The notes below the pieces were generated by a model that was given only the letters and a program-made list of their open reading frames with translations, had not been told where the DNA came from and did no database searches. A stretch of DNA of 8,467 nt from CAIZLB01 sp039795875. Lineage in GTDB: Bacteria; Patescibacteriota; Minisyncoccia; Phycocordibacterales; CAIZLB01. Numbering within the stretch: position 1 is the stretch's first letter; every line of letters starts with the position of its first letter. Location of the stretch: the NCBI GenBank assembly GCA_039795875.1, contig JBDKKY010000023.1, positions 1-8,467 of the forward strand, in the 5' to 3' direction. Of the stretch, positions 6,603 through 8,467 are shown in pieces. The position numbers and the translations under genes were made by a program.

Positions 6603-7203
6603 GTTTTCGACGTAGAAGTTCGGCATAATGTTGATAATTTAAATTTGAATACTTGTGAAGTTTATTAAGCTGTCTTTGTTTCCGAGTGGGTCTCCCTCGA
6701 TAGTATCTACGTTTTATTTGTTGCTCAAGTTTATCTGTTTTTTCTTCCAAAGTTAAAACTTGAAAAAGGGGATAGTACTTGAATCTTCTATTCACTTTTC
6801 TGGAGCTATAGGTAAGGTTGTAGCAGTGTCGACAGGCAAAGTAGTCTCCATCTTTGTAGAGTGTACCTACTCTTTTGCCACAATATATTCCATTTTTGTA
6901 CCATGGACAGATAAACCAATACCGCTTACCTCCAAACCGGCAAGGTGAGGTAGTAAGAGGTATTTTATAGTCAAAATCTTGTTTTTTCCCTGTATCATTA
7001 TCTGTTTGGGTATAGTGAATACGAAGATGATTGAGTCCTTCGTGTGTTAAAACCTCAATCCCTACACTACTTTGAGTTTCATCTCCCCATATACCAGTTC
7101 TAGTCCAAGTGATTATTCCTTTTCTCCAGCCGGTGAAGTACATATGCTTTCTAAGAAAAGTAGCTGTGATTTTCTTTGTATTATCTGCCTCTTGTTTACT
7201 CAT
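6595..7203 (-). CDS. Zinc-ribbon protein of unknown function, recombinase neighbour
   Basis: This 202-residue protein has no function I can name. The centre carries a probable zinc ribbon: Cys99, Cys108, Cys124 and Cys127, with Cys88 just before. The context is GGKRYWFICP, then LYKDGDYFACRHCYNLTY. From memory, this 'GG-x-R-W/Y-W-F-x-CP ... F-x-CR-x-C-x-x-L-x-Y' pattern recurs in bacterial proteins of unknown function; I could not search for it. The N-terminal 80 residues look beta-rich. After residue 135 the chain is very basic (many Arg, Lys and Tyr) and helical, suggesting nucleic-acid binding. It starts with ATG 35 nt after the ATPase gene and is probably co-transcribed with it. No Shine-Dalgarno motif precedes the start. 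Its stop codon overlaps the promoter of the next transcript. A DNA-binding accessory of the element (recombination directionality, replication or regulation) is possible, but this is inference. Confidence 0.75.
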   Translation of the reverse strand: MSKQEADNTKKITATFLRKHMYFTGWRKGIITWTRTGIWGDETQSSVGIEVLTHEGLNHLRIHYTQTDNDTGKKQDFDYKIPLTTSPCRFGGKRYWFICPWYKNGIYCGKRVGTLYKDGDYFACRHCYNLTYSSRKVNRRFKYYPLFQVLTLEEKTDKLEQQIKRRYYRGRPTRKQRQLNKLHKYSNLNYQHYAELLRRKLL

Positions 7204-7238
7204 AGTATTTTATGACCGAAATCATTTGAGATTAACTA

Positions 7239-8467
7239 CTAAAAACCATCTATTTCAGAAGAAATATCACCTGTTTCATCTTTTACCCCACCCTCATCAT
7301 CACTATTCTTTTCAGGTTTTGGAAGATTGTGGAAAGTAGAGGGATAAATCAATATCTTACGTTTATCGTTTTTGTCTTGTTCTTGATATATGAGTCCTGA
7401 AGTTTCCAGCACAGGAAGAATCTGTTGTCTAAGCTGTTGTGAATCCAGCATACGTCCATAGGTCGTATAATGCTTCTCAAGGATATCTTGACGAGTAATA
7501 CCAATCCTCATATCTCCATCGAGCTCTTCGCCAACAAACTCGTTTTGTTCCTTATAAGCAGGAAGAATTATTTCTACATAGATGTCGTAGATAAAAGGGG
7601 GCACGTTCAACTCTTGGCTGATTGAGATTTTGTCCCATAGCTTGAAAGCATGCTCTATATCATCTTCATTTGCAGTAATAGTAGAACCGTTTCGTTCTCT
7701 CCACCATAAATTGAGTAGAGCAGATGCCTTCACTAAAGACAACAGGCGCTTAATATCTCGTTGGTGTCTAGGTTGGAGCTTTTTGTCTCTCTTAAAGAAT
7801 CGCTCAAAAATTATCTCCTCGTGGGCTATCTTAATATCATCGATATGCTCTTGTTTAATAGCCTGAATACGGAGCTTTAACATTTTGCGAGTAGGGTCAT
7901 TTTCCAGCCAAGCTCTATACTTTTCATTATCAGCTTCTTTGAGGATAGTGCTTGCAATACCCGCCTTGATTTTCTCTTGATTAACTTCAGGTGAGAGTAA
8001 AATAAATCGCGTCTGTTCTTGAGCATCCATTCTAAGTCCTGCGGTACAGAAAATAACAGAAGGGTAACCTTTAAGAGCAACTGTTTTGGTTCGATTTCCT
8101 CCTTTTTGATTCTTGTCGGTAATCTTTGAATACATTATCTTCTCATCATGTGAGAGAAACGACCGTAGACCCTCTAAAAGCCCTGTATGTGGGGCATCAG
8201 TGAAGATAAGTATCTTACGTGACAAGTCCACCATTATCTCATTCTTCTCCTTATCATAGGCTCCTTGTTCGTGAAAAAAGGCTGTCTTTGAACAATTACC
8301 AAGTTTTATAACATCTTCGCCGGGAAATAGCTTGGATACCTCTAGAGCAATATAGCTTTTACCTGTACTTGAAGGACTATTGAAAGAAACATTAAACTGG
8401 GCATCTTCTGTATAGGCTGACAGCTGACAAAAGAATGTCACGATTTTATTAGCATTGTCGTTTTTGA
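7239..8467 (-). CDS. P-loop ATPase of replicative helicase/primase-helicase type (5' end outside window)
   Basis: The frame is open through the right edge, so the N-terminus is missing; the GTG at 8441 is probably an internal Val. Counting from that Val as 1, a Walker A-like loop reads NSPSSTGKSY (21-30). Its Gly-Lys-Ser is canonical, but Ser replaces the usual leading Gly/Ala. A hydrophobic strand with an acidic end (ILIFTDAPH, 77-85) fits Walker B. VIFCTAG (129-135) fits a sensor-1 strand, and Arg145 could be an arginine finger. Residues 314-370 (ITRQDILEKHY onward) resemble a winged helix. The last 24 or so residues are acidic and disordered, ending SSEIDGF. This suggests an AAA+ or superfamily 3-like helicase, possibly the C-terminal half of a primase-helicase that replicates the element. 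The missing N-terminus would decide this. The next gene starts 35 nt after the TAG stop, so the two probably share a transcript. Confidence 0.65.
   Translation of the reverse strand, partial: KNDNANKIVTFFCQLSAYTEDAQFNVSFNSPSSTGKSYIALEVSKLFPGEDVIKLGNCSKTAFFHEQGAYDKEKNEIMVDLSRKILIFTDAPHTGLLEGLRSFLSHDEKIMYSKITDKNQKGGNRTKTVALKGYPSVIFCTAGLRMDAQEQTRFILLSPEVNQEKIKAGIASTILKEADNEKYRAWLENDPTRKMLKLRIQAIKQEHIDDIKIAHEEIIFERFFKRDKKLQPRHQRDIKRLLSLVKASALLNLWWRERNGSTITANEDDIEHAFKLWDKISISQELNVPPFIYDIYVEIILPAYKEQNEFVGEELDGDMRIGITRQDILEKHYTTYGRMLDSQQLRQQILPVLETSGLIYQEQDKNDKRKILIYPSTFHNLPKPEKNSDDEGGVKDETGDISSEIDGF

Larger units (their letters stand above)
4858..8467. mobile_element. Integrated element at the tRNA-His 3' end (left end; right end outside window)
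   Basis: To the right of the tRNA 3' end, all genes lie on the minus strand and converge on the secretion operon. The first is a large serine recombinase whose reading frame ends inside the tRNA. Behind it come a zinc-ribbon protein and a P-loop ATPase of helicase type, a content typical of a plasmid-like or integrative element. No second copy of the tRNA 3' end or of the junction dyad is visible up to 8467, so the element continues past the window. The left boundary is given as the base after CCA; the true crossover may lie a few bases inside the tRNA. Confidence 0.65.

Noticed and set aside
6438..6626. A 62-codon minus-strand open frame across the gap before the recombinase.
   Set aside because: It overlaps the end of the zinc-ribbon gene and covers the structured segment almost exactly. 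Two other frames are also largely open there, so the sequence is better explained as RNA or DNA structure.
1..8467. CRISPR array or insertion sequence inverted repeats.
   Set aside because: No regularly spaced direct repeats and no transposase were seen. The only recombinase is the serine integrase.

Overview
The window looks like part of a Candidatus Phyla Radiation (Patescibacteria) chromosome, probably Parcubacteria-like. The evidence is the gene set: a PrgI-family protein, a very large VirB6-like polytopic protein with a signal peptide, and a large serine recombinase of the type common in these genomes. No recognisable Shine-Dalgarno motif precedes any of the five visible gene starts. TAA, TAG and TGA all act as stops, so the standard code applies. 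The lineage call is inference; no marker gene is present.

Left part (1-4756, plus strand): four tightly packed genes of a type IV secretion / conjugation-like membrane complex. They are the 3' end of an exported protein gene, a 1003-residue VirB6-like protein, a 314-residue protein of unknown function, and PrgI. A good sigma70-type promoter (309-337) lies just before the VirB6-like gene and would give an almost leaderless mRNA. The VirB4-type ATPase usually found after prgI is not here.

Junction (4734-4866): a complete tRNA-His(GTG), with its own promoter inside the end of prgI, lies directly after prgI. Its 3' end is the left boundary of an integrated element. The large serine recombinase gene, on the opposite strand, takes its last codons and stop codon from the tRNA 3' end. 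An imperfect 28-bp inverted repeat centred on the tRNA 3' end is a candidate recombination site.

Right part (4858-8467, minus strand): the element carries, in transcription order, a P-loop ATPase/helicase-like gene that runs off the right edge, a 202-residue zinc-ribbon protein of unknown function, a structured intergenic segment, and the recombinase. The structured segment (6445-6587) is the least explained part of the window. An extended -10 promoter overlapping the upstream stop codon would start an RNA of about 140 nt. The RNA's first eight bases pair with a segment 112 nt downstream, and two more helices nest inside. It could be a regulatory leader for the recombinase or a separate small RNA. 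The far end of the element is outside the window.
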